A program made the translations under genes and the position numbers. From contig NZ_CAJYTI010000010.1 of NCBI RefSeq assembly GCF_913777625.1, positions 363,095 through 427,094 on the forward strand: a DNA stretch of 64,000 nucleotides, given 5' to 3'. Of this stretch, positions 45,089 through 53,251 are shown piece after piece. How positions within the stretch are numbered: the stretch's first letter is position 1; each line of letters opens with the position of its first letter. The DNA is from an uncultured Sphingomonas sp. (GTDB lineage: Bacteria; Pseudomonadota; Alphaproteobacteria; Sphingomonadales; Sphingomonadaceae). Under the pieces are notes generated by a model. The model did not search any database and was not told the DNA's origin. It saw only the letters and a program-made list of their open reading frames with translations.

Positions 45089-45804
45089 GCTCGATGGTCG
45101 GCCGGTACGACGATAGCGAGCGGCTCCCGTGGCTGGAGACCGTGGAGGCAGTGTATGAGGAACCCCGGCAGGGCCGGGTGTTCGTCTATGTCTTCGCCGC
45201 ACTGCTCGTGCTCGGCGCGGCCGGGGGGCTCTATTACTGGCTGCGCCACCAGGCTGGGCGCGACGGCAACGGCGCGCTGATCGCGGCACCCGCCGAGCCG
45301 TACAAGGTGCGGCCGGACCAGCCCGGCGGCATGCGCGTCGACGGGGAGGGCGATATCGTCTTCCGCACCAGCCAGGGCGGGCCGAGCGAGGCCGGCATCA
45401 ATGTCGGCGCGCTGCCCGAGGCGCCGGTGGAAGGCCAGAAGCCGCAGAAAAGCCCCGCCAATGCCCCCAAGGCGAGCAGCAGCGCCACGATCGCGCTGCC
45501 CGCGCCGACGCTGGTCCGCGCGACGCCGACTCCGAAGCCGGCATTGGCGGGCGGCGGCGAGGGATCGGGCGCGCTGGTGCAGCTCGGCGCCTTTCCCAGC
45601 GAGAGCGCGGCCAATGGCGCCTGGACGCGGATGTCGAAGCGGTTCGCCTATCTGGCCCCGCTCGGCAAGCTGGTGATCCCCTTCGCCACCGAGGACGGCA
45701 AGACCGTCTACCGGCTGCGGGTGAACGCCGGCAGCAATGGTCAGGCGCGCGAGATCTGCGGCAAGCTGAAGGTCGCCGGCGAGAACTGCTTCATCGCGAA
45801 CTGA
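45085..45804 (+). CDS. SPOR domain membrane protein
   Basis: 239-residue bitopic protein. It has a cytoplasmic N-terminus of about 30 residues, one membrane helix (VFVYVFAALLVLGAAGGLYYW, about 32-52), a Pro/Ala-rich periplasmic linker and a C-terminal SPOR domain (ALVQLGAFPSESAANGAWTRM to the end, about 165-239). SPOR domains bind septal peptidoglycan lacking stem peptides. The GTG at 45085 shares GTGA with the argS stop; an ATG three codons later is the alternative. NagZ follows, so the group links arginyl-tRNA synthesis with wall maintenance only by position. Confidence 0.85.
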   Translation: MSSMVGRYDDSERLPWLETVEAVYEEPRQGRVFVYVFAALLVLGAAGGLYYWLRHQAGRDGNGALIAAPAEPYKVRPDQPGGMRVDGEGDIVFRTSQGGPSEAGINVGALPEAPVEGQKPQKSPANAPKASSSATIALPAPTLVRATPTPKPALAGGGEGSGALVQLGAFPSESAANGAWTRMSKRFAYLAPLGKLVIPFATEDGKTVYRLRVNAGSNGQAREICGKLKVAGENCFIAN

Positions 45805-45846
45805 GGGGGGTTGCGGGCGGAGACGGATCGGCTAGGCCGCTTCCCC

Positions 45847-46851
45847 ATGAAGCCCGTGATCTTCGGCCTGTCCGGCCTGACGCTGACCGACGACGAACGC
45901 GCCTTTTTCCGCGAGGCGGATCCGCTCGGCTACATCCTGTTCAAGCGCAACTGCGTCGATCCCGCCCAGATGCGGGCGCTGACGGATGACCTGCGCGACC
46001 TGAGCGGCCGGGCCAACCTGCCGATCCTGATCGACCAGGAAGGCGGCCGCGTCGCGCGGATGCAGCCGCCGGTGTGGCCGGCCTTCCCGGCGGGTGCGGC
46101 GTTCGACGCGCTGTACGAGCGCGCGCCGATCTCGGCGATCGAGGCGGCGCGGGCGAACGGCCAGGCGCTTGCCGCGATCCTGCGGGAGGCGGGGGTGACG
46201 GTGGACTGTGCGCCGCTGCTCGACGTGGCCGTAGAGGGCGGCACGCCCGCGATCGGCGACCGGGCGTTCGGGCGCGAGCCGATGCGGGTGGCGGCGCTGG
46301 GGCGCGCGCTGCTCGATGGGCTGGCGCGGGGCGGCGTGGTCGGCATCGTCAAGCACATGCCGGGGCACGGTCGCGCGATGGTCGACAGCCATCTCGAACT
46401 GCCGCGGGTGAAGGCGAGCGCAGAGGAACTCGCGGCGGACCTGCTGCCGTTCCAGCGGCTGGCGGCGGCCCCCATGGGAATGACTGCGCACATCGTGTTC
46501 GAGGCCTGGGACGCCGAGCTGCCGGCGACGCTCTCGCCGACCGTGATCCGCGAGATCATCCGGGGGAAGATCGGCTTTGACGGGCTGCTGTTCACCGACG
46601 ATATCGACATGAAGGCGCTGTCCGGCACTGCGGGCGAAAAGGCCGAACGCGCGCTGGCGGCGGGCTGCGACGTGGTGCTCGATTGCTGGGCGCGGATGCC
46701 GGAGATGGTCGAGATCGTGTCGCGGATCCCCGATGCGTTGGCCTCTTGCCTAGAGCGACTGGCGCGGGCGATGGGCTCGGTCGGCGAAGCGGAGGACGTG
46801 CCGCTCGCCGAGCTGCTGGCCAAGCGGGATGCGCTGCTGGGGTTGAGCTAG
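45847..46851 (+). CDS. nagZ: Beta-N-acetylhexosaminidase NagZ
   Basis: 334-residue glycoside hydrolase family 3 enzyme of peptidoglycan recycling; it removes GlcNAc from anhydro-muropeptides in the cytoplasm. The loop KHMPGHGRAMVDSH (catalytic His/Asp dyad, near residue 170) and the nucleophile region LLFTDDIDMKAL near residue 245 are both present. DQEGGRVARM is near residue 58. No signal peptide, as expected. The ATG at 45847 is standard; a further upstream codon would add unrelated residues. Confidence 0.93.
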   Translation: MKPVIFGLSGLTLTDDERAFFREADPLGYILFKRNCVDPAQMRALTDDLRDLSGRANLPILIDQEGGRVARMQPPVWPAFPAGAAFDALYERAPISAIEAARANGQALAAILREAGVTVDCAPLLDVAVEGGTPAIGDRAFGREPMRVAALGRALLDGLARGGVVGIVKHMPGHGRAMVDSHLELPRVKASAEELAADLLPFQRLAAAPMGMTAHIVFEAWDAELPATLSPTVIREIIRGKIGFDGLLFTDDIDMKALSGTAGEKAERALAAGCDVVLDCWARMPEMVEIVSRIPDALASCLERLARAMGSVGEAEDVPLAELLAKRDALLGLS

Positions 46852-46930
46852 GCCTTAGCCCCTACCCTTCAGGGGGGGGGCTTAGTAGTGTGGATTTGCT
46901 TGGTGGGTCTCCCCCTCCTATGACCACCCG

Positions 46931-47665
46931 GTGGACGGGGGCGACGATATTCTGAAGATCGAGGTCGAGGGCTGGGAAGGCCCGCTCGACCTGCTGCTGG
47001 CGCTCGCCCGCACCCAGAAGGTGGACCTGCGCCAAATCTCGATCCTCGAGCTGGTCGAGCAGTATCTCGCCTATGTCCATGCCGCGCGCGAACTGCGGCT
47101 GGAGCTGGCGGCCGACTATCTCGTGATGGCGGCGTGGCTCGCCTATCTCAAATCCGCGCTGCTGCTGCCGCGCAACCCCGCCGAGAGCCCGAGCCCCGAG
47201 GAACTGGCGCTCCGCCTCCAGCTCCGCCTCGAACGGCTGAGCGCGATGCGCGAGGCGGGCGCGCGACTGGTCGCACGCGACCGGATGGGGCGCGACGTCT
47301 TCCCGCGCGGCGCGCCCGAGGGGCTGCGCGTTCAGCGCCAGGCCAAGTGGGAAGTCGAGATCTTCGACCTCATCGCCGCCTATGGCCGCATCAGCGCGCG
47401 CACCCGGCCGGTGATGCACGTCGTCGCCCACCGCGACGTGATGACGCTGGAGGCAGCGCTGGAGCGGCTCTCCGCCCAGCTCGGCACGCGCATCGACTGG
47501 TCGGTGATCGAGAGCTTCCTGCCCGAGGGCGCCAGCGACTTGTATCGCCGCTCGGCGCTCGCCTCGTCCTTCGTCGCGGCGCTGGAGCTGGCGCGGCAGG
47601 GACGGCTGGAGATCCGCCAGGACGCGCCGTTCGCGCCGCTCTATCTCAAGGCGATCCCGCAATGA
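46931..47665 (+). CDS. scpA: Segregation and condensation protein ScpA
   Basis: 244-residue kleisin that bridges SMC heads with ScpB. The N-terminal helix motif WEGPLDLLLALARTQKVDL is at about residues 15-33, followed by QYLAYVHAARELRLELAADYLVMAAWLAYLKSALLLP. The C-terminal winged helix ends EIRQDAPFAPLYLKAI. The GTG at 46931 is the only good in-frame start; a nearby ATG at 46920 is in another frame. The stop overlaps scpB by ATGA. Confidence 0.93.
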   Translation: MDGGDDILKIEVEGWEGPLDLLLALARTQKVDLRQISILELVEQYLAYVHAARELRLELAADYLVMAAWLAYLKSALLLPRNPAESPSPEELALRLQLRLERLSAMREAGARLVARDRMGRDVFPRGAPEGLRVQRQAKWEVEIFDLIAAYGRISARTRPVMHVVAHRDVMTLEAALERLSAQLGTRIDWSVIESFLPEGASDLYRRSALASSFVAALELARQGRLEIRQDAPFAPLYLKAIPQ

Positions 47666-48261
47666 TCGACGCCGGCGATCCGGTGCGGGCGGTGGAGGCG
47701 GTGCTGTTCGCGTCCGAAGTGCCGCTGGGGGTGGACGAGATCCGCGCCTATGTCGGGCCCGAGGTCGATGTGCGCGCAGCCCTGGCAGCCCTTGCCGACT
47801 TCTATGCCGGGCGCGGCATCGAGCTGGTCCGCCGCGGCGACCGCTGGCACTTCCAGACCGCCGCCGATCTCGCCCATCTGCTCCGCCGCGACCGCGAGGA
47901 CAGCCGCAAGCTCAGCCGTGCCGGCATCGAGACGCTGGCGATCATCGCCTATCACGAGCCCGTCACCCGTGCCGAGATCGAGGCGATCCGCGGCGTGCAG
48001 ATCTCCAAGGGCACGATCGACGTGCTGATGGAGGCCGGCTGGGTCCGCCCCGCGGGCCGGCGCGAGGTGCCGGGGCGGCCGCTGATGTATGCGACCACGC
48101 CCGGCTTCCTCAGCCATTTCGGACTCGCCACCCGACGCGACCTGCCGGGCATCGAGGATCTCAAGGTGGCGGGGCTGCTCGATCCCGTCGATCTTGCGCT
48201 GGAACAGCTCGATGCGGCCGAGGCGGCGGCGGAAAGCGAAACCGTGGCGGACGACGAATAG
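47662..48261 (+). CDS. scpB: Segregation and condensation protein ScpB
   Basis: 199-residue double winged-helix protein of the SMC-ScpAB condensin. Seen are VEAVLFASEVPLGVDEI at the start, the second wing LSRAGIETLAIIAYHEPVTRAEIEAIRGV, and RPLMYATTPGFLSHFGL. The acidic C-terminal tail is typical. ATGA overlap with scpA shows translational coupling. Confidence 0.94.
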   Translation: MIDAGDPVRAVEAVLFASEVPLGVDEIRAYVGPEVDVRAALAALADFYAGRGIELVRRGDRWHFQTAADLAHLLRRDREDSRKLSRAGIETLAIIAYHEPVTRAEIEAIRGVQISKGTIDVLMEAGWVRPAGRREVPGRPLMYATTPGFLSHFGLATRRDLPGIEDLKVAGLLDPVDLALEQLDAAEAAAESETVADDE

Positions 48262-48367
48262 GCGGATCCTGCCGGATTCGGCCGGTACAACCGTGGTACC
48301 GGGTGATCAGCCGTTGCCGTGGGGAGCCGCGGGCCTTAGATAGGCCTAGATATCAAGGAGAATTCTC

Positions 48368-48604
48368 ATGGGTAGCTTCAGCCTGATGCACTGGCTGGTC
48401 GTCGGCATCATCGCCATCCTGCTGCTGGGCGGCGGCCGTTTCTCCAACATGATGGGCGACGTCGCCAAGGGCATCAAGAGCTTCAAGAAGGGCATGGCCG
48501 AGGACGACACCACGCCGACGCCGCCGACCCGCATCGAGGGCAAGGCAGCGCCCGAACCCGGCTACACCCCGGAAGCAGAACGCGCCCGCGAGGAGCGTCA
48601 CTGA
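48368..48604 (+). CDS. tatA: Twin-arginine translocase subunit TatA
   Basis: 78-residue protein with the TatA layout: a short N-terminal membrane helix (WLVVGIIAILLLGGG), the FSNMMGDVAKGIKSFKKGM amphipathic helix and a disordered acidic tail. It multimerises to form the passage for folded Tat substrates such as the DUF1501 protein above. AAGGAGAATTC precedes the ATG. A seven-base hairpin follows before tatB and could lower downstream expression so that TatA is in excess. Confidence 0.93.
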   Translation: MGSFSLMHWLVVGIIAILLLGGGRFSNMMGDVAKGIKSFKKGMAEDDTTPTPPTRIEGKAAPEPGYTPEAERAREERH

Positions 48605-48614
48605 GCCGAACCGC

Positions 48615-48636
48615 GGCGCCCTGCTGACGGGGCGCC
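48615..48636 (+). promoter_or_regulatory. Intercistronic hairpin between tatA and tatB
   Basis: GGCGCCC (48615-48621) pairs with GGGCGCC (48630-48636) around an eight-base loop. No T run follows, so it is not a full terminator. It may set the ratio of tatA to tatBC by attenuation or mRNA stabilisation. Confidence 0.4.
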
Positions 48637-48700
48637 CGCAGATTGATCGCAAGGTGCCGGGCGTTCCGGCACGTGCCATGCGAGTGGATACGCCGAAAGA

Positions 48701-49144
48701 ATGTTCGATATCGCGCCCAGCGAGTTCCTGCTCGTGGCCATCGTAGCCTTGGTGTTCATCGGCCCGAAGGACCTGCCGCGGGCGATGCATTTCGTCGGCA
48801 AATGGGTGGGCAAGGCGCGCGGCGTCGCCCGCCAGTTCCGCTCCGGACTCGACTCGATGGTGCGCGAGGCCGAACTCGCCGAGCTGGAAAAGCAGTGGGC
48901 GGCGGAAAATGAGCGGATCATGCGGCAATATCCGCCGCAGCCGCTGGCCGCACCCGATGTGCATGCGACCCCGGCCGCGATCGAACACCAGCCGCACGAT
49001 CCCGCGCTCCATGGCGACGACGCTCCGGTCATGACTCCGAAGCCGGACATTCGTCCGGAACCTGACCCCGTCGACGTCGCCGCGCCCAAGCCCATGACGA
49101 CCGACGCCAAGCCCGTGCCTCCTGCCAGCGAAGTGCAGCCGTGA
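48701..49144 (+). CDS. tatB: Twin-arginine translocase subunit TatB
   Basis: 147-residue TatB. The start MFDIAPSEFLLVAIVALVFI with GPKDLPRAMHFVGKWVGKAR matches the family, including the Glu in the membrane helix and the Pro hinge. The amphipathic helix continues to about residue 80; the Pro/Asp-rich tail is long. It binds TatC as the substrate receptor. The stop overlaps tatC by GTGA. Confidence 0.93.
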   Translation: MFDIAPSEFLLVAIVALVFIGPKDLPRAMHFVGKWVGKARGVARQFRSGLDSMVREAELAELEKQWAAENERIMRQYPPQPLAAPDVHATPAAIEHQPHDPALHGDDAPVMTPKPDIRPEPDPVDVAAPKPMTTDAKPVPPASEVQP

Positions 49145-49923
49145 CCGAAATCGACGATACCCAGGCTCCCCTGCTCGACCATCTGATCGAGCTGCGGCGG
49201 CGGCTGATCTGGTCGATCGTGTCGCTGCTCGCCGCGTTCGGCGGCTGCCTCTATTTCGCGCGCGGCATCCTCGGTTTCCTCGTCGCGCCGCTCAAGACGG
49301 CTGGTCAGGTGAAGATCATCAACACCGAGATTTTCGGCGGCTTCCTCGTCGAGGTGAAGGTGGCATTCTTCGCCGGGCTGATGATCGCCTTCCCGGTGAT
49401 CGCCAACCAGCTCTGGCAGTTCGTCGCGCCCGGCCTCTACCGGCGCGAGAAGCAGGCGCTGCTGCCCTTCCTGCTGGCGACGCCGGTGCTGTTCACCGCC
49501 GGCGCGGCGATGGCCTATTTCGTGGCCATCCCGGTGGCGCTCAAATTCCTGCTCGGCTTCCAGGGACCGCTGGGCGGCGTCGTCCAGGAAGCGCTGCCGG
49601 ACGTGAACAGCTACCTCAAGTTCGTCATGCAGTTCATCTTCGGCTTCGGGATTTCGTTCCTGTTGCCGGTGCTGCTGATGCTGCTCGAGCATGCCGGCAT
49701 CGTCACCTATGAGCAGCTGAAGGGCGCCTGGCGCTACGCGATCGTCGCGGCAGTCGCGATCGCGGCGGTGCTGACCCCGCCGGACATCGGCTCGCAGCTG
49801 CTGCTGGCGGGCCCGCTGGTCGGCCTCTATTTCCTGTCGCTGATTGCGATCTACTTCACGCGGCGGCGCCGCGAGCGCACGGCGGCGACCGAGGCCGAGG
49901 CCGAGGCGCAAACCGCCGAATAA
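49141..49923 (+). CDS. tatC: Twin-arginine translocase subunit TatC
   Basis: 260-residue polytopic membrane protein with six helices; it recognises the twin-arginine signal. Seen are PLLDHLIELRRRLIWS at the start, FIFGFGISFLLPVLLMLL, and LTPPDIGSQLLLAGPL near residue 200. The C-terminal tail of 20 acidic residues is cytoplasmic. The GTG at 49141 overlaps the tatB stop. A GC-rich hairpin without T run (about 49929-49956) follows and may end the operon. Confidence 0.95.
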   Translation: MTEIDDTQAPLLDHLIELRRRLIWSIVSLLAAFGGCLYFARGILGFLVAPLKTAGQVKIINTEIFGGFLVEVKVAFFAGLMIAFPVIANQLWQFVAPGLYRREKQALLPFLLATPVLFTAGAAMAYFVAIPVALKFLLGFQGPLGGVVQEALPDVNSYLKFVMQFIFGFGISFLLPVLLMLLEHAGIVTYEQLKGAWRYAIVAAVAIAAVLTPPDIGSQLLLAGPLVGLYFLSLIAIYFTRRRRERTAATEAEAEAQTAE

Positions 49924-49966
49924 GCGAGGCCCCCGCCGCGCGCACGCGGCAGGGGCACTGCATTGC

Positions 49967-50101
49967 TTACTTCGACTTGGCAGCCGCGTTGGCGACGGTG
50001 TCGCCGGCCGACGCAACGTCCTTGCCGGCGCCTTCCACGGTGTTGCAGGCGGCGATCAGCAAGGTGCCGGCAATGGCGGCACAGGCGATGAGTGTACGCA
50101 T
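49967..50101 (-). CDS. Entericidin A/B family lipoprotein
   Basis: 44-residue lipoprotein. The signal is RTLIACAAIAGTLLIAACN with the lipobox Cys near residue 19, followed by NTVEGAGKDVASAGDTVANAA, the entericidin signature. Such tiny proteins are stress-linked and cause lysis or act as antidote in some bacteria. TTGGAGAAG precedes the ATG. It is convergent with tatC. I looked for an EcfG promoter: GGAAC is present on the minus strand (50162-50166) but no proper -10 follows. Confidence 0.88.
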   Translation of the reverse strand: MRTLIACAAIAGTLLIAACNTVEGAGKDVASAGDTVANAAAKSK

Positions 50102-50228
50102 CGAACTTCTCCAATTTTCCCCGTTTTCGGGACGGATGTTCAATGCGGTGCCCCGAGAATCGTTCCGGCAACGCGCCGGCTTGCGGCTGCGCTGCGATGA
50201 GGATTTTCGTCTATTTTTGAAGGAAGTA

Positions 50229-50319
50229 GGCCCGGAAGCGTCACCGGGGGGGGGAGGGGTAGACGCTTCCGGGCCCATGTCGTGGATAGCGAGAGCGGGG
50301 GGGCAAAAGGTCGCTATCC
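50229..50319. repeat. Two stem-loops with long G-run loops
   Basis: First stem: GGCCCGGAAGCGTC (50229-50242) pairs perfectly with GACGCTTCCGGGCC (50262-50275); the 19-base loop contains an uninterrupted run of nine or ten G. Second stem: GGATAGCG (50284-50291) with CGCTATCC (50312-50319); its loop holds seven G and AAAA. They lie after the phyP stop and before the entericidin start on the minus strand. They could end phyP transcription, but neither has the usual T run. Confidence 0.6.
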
Positions 50320-50370
50320 GAAGGTCAGAACGCCGATCTTTGTACCGGGTTCCGCACCGCGGTGCATTTT

Positions 50371-51939
50371 TCAGGGGCGGCCGTTGATCGCGATGCTCGT
50401 CTCATACGCGCCTACAAGCGGATCGTGGTGAAGCTGGGTACGAAGCTGCCTGGCAAGACCTTGGAGCACGCGGCCATAGCGCTTCTCGACCAGCAGTTCG
50501 AAGCCGGGATTGCTCACCAGCGCCGGCGAGGAGACGCGCAGCACGGCGCGATCCGCGCCTTCGGGCGCCTTGATCGAGATGCGGATCTGCGCGGCCTCGT
50601 TGCAGGTGATCGCCAGCTCGACCATTTCGGTGAGCACGAAGGCGACGGCGATCGCCACGTCCTGGGTGACGAGCAGCGCTTCCACCTCGAGGGTGATGCC
50701 GATGCCGCGGGCCGGCTCCGGGGCGGTCGCGCGCAGATTGGCGGCGAGTTCGCCGATCACCGAGCGCAGCTCGAGCCCGCGATTCTCTTCCATCTCGGCA
50801 TAATGGTGGCGGTGGACGACCGCGAGGGCATCGACCCGCCGCTGGATCGAGGCATAGGCATCGGCCGCTTCCTGCCCCTTGGCGGCGCGGGCATGAAAAT
50901 TGATCAGGCTGGAGATGACCTGCAGGTTGTTCTTCACCCGGTGATGGACTTCGCGGGTCAGCTTGGTCTGCTGCACCAGCCCCTTGGCGAGATCGTCCTC
51001 ATGCGCCTGGACGGTGCGGCTGATCTGGCTGAACGTGTCGCCGAGCTCGCGGATCTCCTGCGCCGGAATCGGCCCCAGCCGCTCGGTATCGATCACGTCG
51101 CCGGGCCGATAATGGGCGACGCTGCTGCGCAGGCGGCGGAGCGGGCGGATCAGCAGGATGTCGACCACGAACCAGCCGATGCCGGCGGCGGCAATCCACA
51201 TCAGCACCAGCAGGACGGTGGCGATCACCAGTGGCGAGGTGATCGGCGCGCCCGGCATGGTCGTTTCCAGCGCGAGATCGTCGACGCCCAGGTTGCTGCG
51301 CAGGCTCTTGCCGCGATCCAGCGGGCCGGTGTCCTTCAGCGCGCGGAGCGTGAGCCGGTCGCCGCGGCCGATCAGCGCCGAACCATAATCGGGCACGAAG
51401 CCGCTTGGACGCGCCAGTCCGGCGAGCAGGTCGCGCGGATAATAAGCGGTCGCGGTGCTGCCGCCTTCGCCGCCGATACGCAGCACCAGCCCGCCCGGCA
51501 CGATCCGCGCGGAAACGGCGCCGCGATCCGCGTCGATCCCGTCTGCCTGCTCGAAGGGGCGGCCGCACAGCGTGCGACCATGGCCGTCGCGCACCAGGAA
51601 GCGCGAGCGCGCCTGTGCCGCATAGGTCCCGGCCAGGCGGGTGCAGCTGGGGGCGTCGTTCGGGTTGCGGGCGAGCGCCGACAGGGCCTCAGCGAGCTGG
51701 GCGACATGATTGGCCAGCAGGTTTTCGAGATTGCCAGCGCTTTCCTGGGCGGTGGCGTTCAGCCGCTCGCGGGCTTCGTCATCGGCACTTCGCGTGGTCT
51801 GCAGCGTGGTAAACAGCGCGATCAGCGCCAGCGGCAGCAGTGCGCCGACCAGGATCAGGAATACTTTCGCGCCGGTGGGCAAACGCCCCAGCGCTGCCGA
51901 GAAGCCTCGACCGCGGAGTTGGGAATCCAGGTCGTTCAT
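50371..51939 (-). CDS. phyP: HisKA_2 sensor kinase-like protein of the stress locus (PhyP-like)
   Basis: 522-residue membrane protein beside nepR and phyR. It has a first helix at about residues 25-45, a periplasmic sensor region of about 195 residues, a second helix near 243-265, a HAMP-like linker and a HisKA_2 domain with TREVHHRVKNNLQVISSLI (His near residue 328). The ATPase part is odd: where an N-box is expected it reads TEMVELAITCNEAA, and the DxGxG motif is replaced by RVSSPALVSNPG. It may therefore not bind ATP normally. In Sphingomonas the PhyP protein of this locus acts negatively on PhyR, probably as its phosphatase; the degenerate domain here fits that. The start lies 12 bases after nepR. 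Confidence 0.82.
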   Translation of the reverse strand: MNDLDSQLRGRGFSAALGRLPTGAKVFLILVGALLPLALIALFTTLQTTRSADDEARERLNATAQESAGNLENLLANHVAQLAEALSALARNPNDAPSCTRLAGTYAAQARSRFLVRDGHGRTLCGRPFEQADGIDADRGAVSARIVPGGLVLRIGGEGGSTATAYYPRDLLAGLARPSGFVPDYGSALIGRGDRLTLRALKDTGPLDRGKSLRSNLGVDDLALETTMPGAPITSPLVIATVLLVLMWIAAAGIGWFVVDILLIRPLRRLRSSVAHYRPGDVIDTERLGPIPAQEIRELGDTFSQISRTVQAHEDDLAKGLVQQTKLTREVHHRVKNNLQVISSLINFHARAAKGQEAADAYASIQRRVDALAVVHRHHYAEMEENRGLELRSVIGELAANLRATAPEPARGIGITLEVEALLVTQDVAIAVAFVLTEMVELAITCNEAAQIRISIKAPEGADRAVLRVSSPALVSNPGFELLVEKRYGRVLQGLARQLRTQLHHDPLVGAYETSIAINGRP

Positions 51940-51951
51940 GTCCCGCTTGGT

Positions 51952-52119
51952 TTAATCGAGCTTCTTCAAGAGGTCGAGCAGATCATCCGGGACCGATTCG
52001 TTCAGCGTCTCGTCATACGCGCGGCGCAATGCATCACCCACATCGGTGCTGGGATTCGGCTTGTCGCCGCTGCCCTGCGCCGGAGGCTGCTTGCCCTGAT
52101 CATTGTTAGCGGAGTGCAC
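51952..52119 (-). CDS. nepR: Anti-sigma factor NepR
   Basis: 55-residue anti-sigma factor, easy to miss because of size. The conserved core reads DVGDALRRAYDETLNESVPD then DLLDLLKKLD at the end, the two helices that bind EcfG and, when stress is sensed, the sigma-like domain of phosphorylated PhyR. The GTG at 52119 follows AGGGGGAATTG. It is divergent from phyR and is the first gene of a nepR-phyP unit. An EcfG-type promoter at 52256-52280 points toward it, giving feedback control. Confidence 0.92.
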   Translation of the reverse strand: MHSANNDQGKQPPAQGSGDKPNPSTDVGDALRRAYDETLNESVPDDLLDLLKKLD

Positions 52120-52255
52120 CAATTCCCCCTAAGGGTCCGGATCGTCCGGATACCCGGACCAAATGAGCGATGGACCTGCAGTTGCGAATACCGCGAACGA
52201 CGCCGAGTGCAAGCACCCGGCGCCGCTGCAGCCATTCACGCAGTCCGGTCGATGA

Positions 52256-52280
52256 AACCAAAGAGCGCCTCGATTGTTCC
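52256..52280 (-). promoter_or_regulatory. nepR: EcfG-dependent promoter of nepR
   Basis: On the minus strand: GGAAC (52276-52280), a 16-base spacer, then GGTT (52256-52259). The consensus for the general stress sigma factor is GGAAC, 16-17 bases, CGTT. The -10 end lies 137 bases upstream of the nepR start. Confidence 0.65.
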
Positions 52281-52389
52281 ACGTTCGATGCGAAATCCGG
52301 GGAGGGGCTTCTTCGGGTGACGAAATCATTGAATTCACGCCCGCGGGGAGCGACAACGGCTCCCGCACTCGATGGAGAATACATAGCTC

Positions 52390-53187
52390 ATGTCGCTTGG
52401 TCAGCAACTCGCGCCGCACCTTCCGCTCCTGCGGCGCTATGCCCGTGCGCTCACCGGCAACCAGGCCGAAGGCGATCGCTATGTGCGCGCCGCGCTGGAA
52501 GCAATCGTGGAGGCGCCCGATCAATTCCCGCGGGATGTGGATGCGCGTCTCGGGCTCTACCGCACCTTCCAGGTGATCTGGCAGTCGAGCCAGTGGGACG
52601 ACAGCATCGACGCGGTCGAACAGGGCAATGATGCCGAGGCGATCGCCCGCAAGCGCCTCGCCCGGCTGACGCCGCTGTCGCGCCAGGCGCTGCTGCTCAC
52701 CACGGTGGAAGGTTTCCCGCCCGAGGACGCCGCCTATCTGATCGGCGAGCAGCCGGCCCGCGTCACCGAACTGGTCGCGGAGGCGGTCAACGAGATCGAG
52801 CGCCAGACCCGCACGCGGGTGATGATCATCGAGGACGAGCCGCTGATCGCGATGGACCTCGAGCAGATCGTCCGCGATCTCGGCCATGACGTGACCGGCG
52901 TCGCCGTCACCCGCGACGAGGCCGTCGCGCTGGCGATGGAGGACCGGCCGGGCCTGGTGCTGGCCGACATCCAGCTGGCGGACGACAGCTCGGGCATCGA
53001 CGCGGTGAAGGACATCCTCGCCGAATTCGCGGTGCCGGTGATCTTCATCACGGCCTTCCCCGAGCGTCTGCTCACCGGCGAGCGACCGGAGCCTACCTTC
53101 CTGATCACCAAGCCGTTCCAGCGCGAAACGGTGAAGGCGACGATCAGCCAGGCGCTGTTCTTCGACGAGGCGACGGTGCCCGCCTGA
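52390..53187 (+). CDS. phyR: Stress response regulator PhyR (sigma-like plus receiver)
   Basis: 265-residue anti-anti-sigma factor. The N-terminal half (about 1-125) is an EcfG-like sigma domain: LAPHLPLLRRYARALTGNQAEGD and LTPLSRQALLLTTVEGFPPEDAAYLI. The C-terminal half (about 140-260) is a receiver: VMIIEDEPLIAMDLE, phospho-acceptor Asp near residue 193 in VLADIQLADD, ITAFPER and LITKPF. When phosphorylated it captures NepR and frees EcfG. It is divergent from nepR. The ribosome site is weak. All receiver residues are present. Confidence 0.97.
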   Translation: MSLGQQLAPHLPLLRRYARALTGNQAEGDRYVRAALEAIVEAPDQFPRDVDARLGLYRTFQVIWQSSQWDDSIDAVEQGNDAEAIARKRLARLTPLSRQALLLTTVEGFPPEDAAYLIGEQPARVTELVAEAVNEIERQTRTRVMIIEDEPLIAMDLEQIVRDLGHDVTGVAVTRDEAVALAMEDRPGLVLADIQLADDSSGIDAVKDILAEFAVPVIFITAFPERLLTGERPEPTFLITKPFQRETVKATISQALFFDEATVPA

Positions 53188-53251
53188 CGCGAAATCGGGG
53201 CGGGTTCCACCCGGTACGGAGCTAAAACGGTTCTCGGGTGTTTAGGCTTTC

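Noticed and set aside
49929..49956. GC-rich hairpin after tatC as a terminator
   Set aside because: The stem has a mismatch and no T run follows on either strand, so it was not listed as a terminator.
50141..50166. Possible EcfG promoter for entericidin
   Set aside because: GGAAC is present on the minus strand but the bases 16-17 further on (CATT/ATTG) do not match CGTT or GGTT.
53211..53244. Possible EcfG promoter before the 45-residue ORF (GGAGC-N17-GTTT)
   Set aside because: The -35 lacks the GGAAC core, so the match is too weak to claim.
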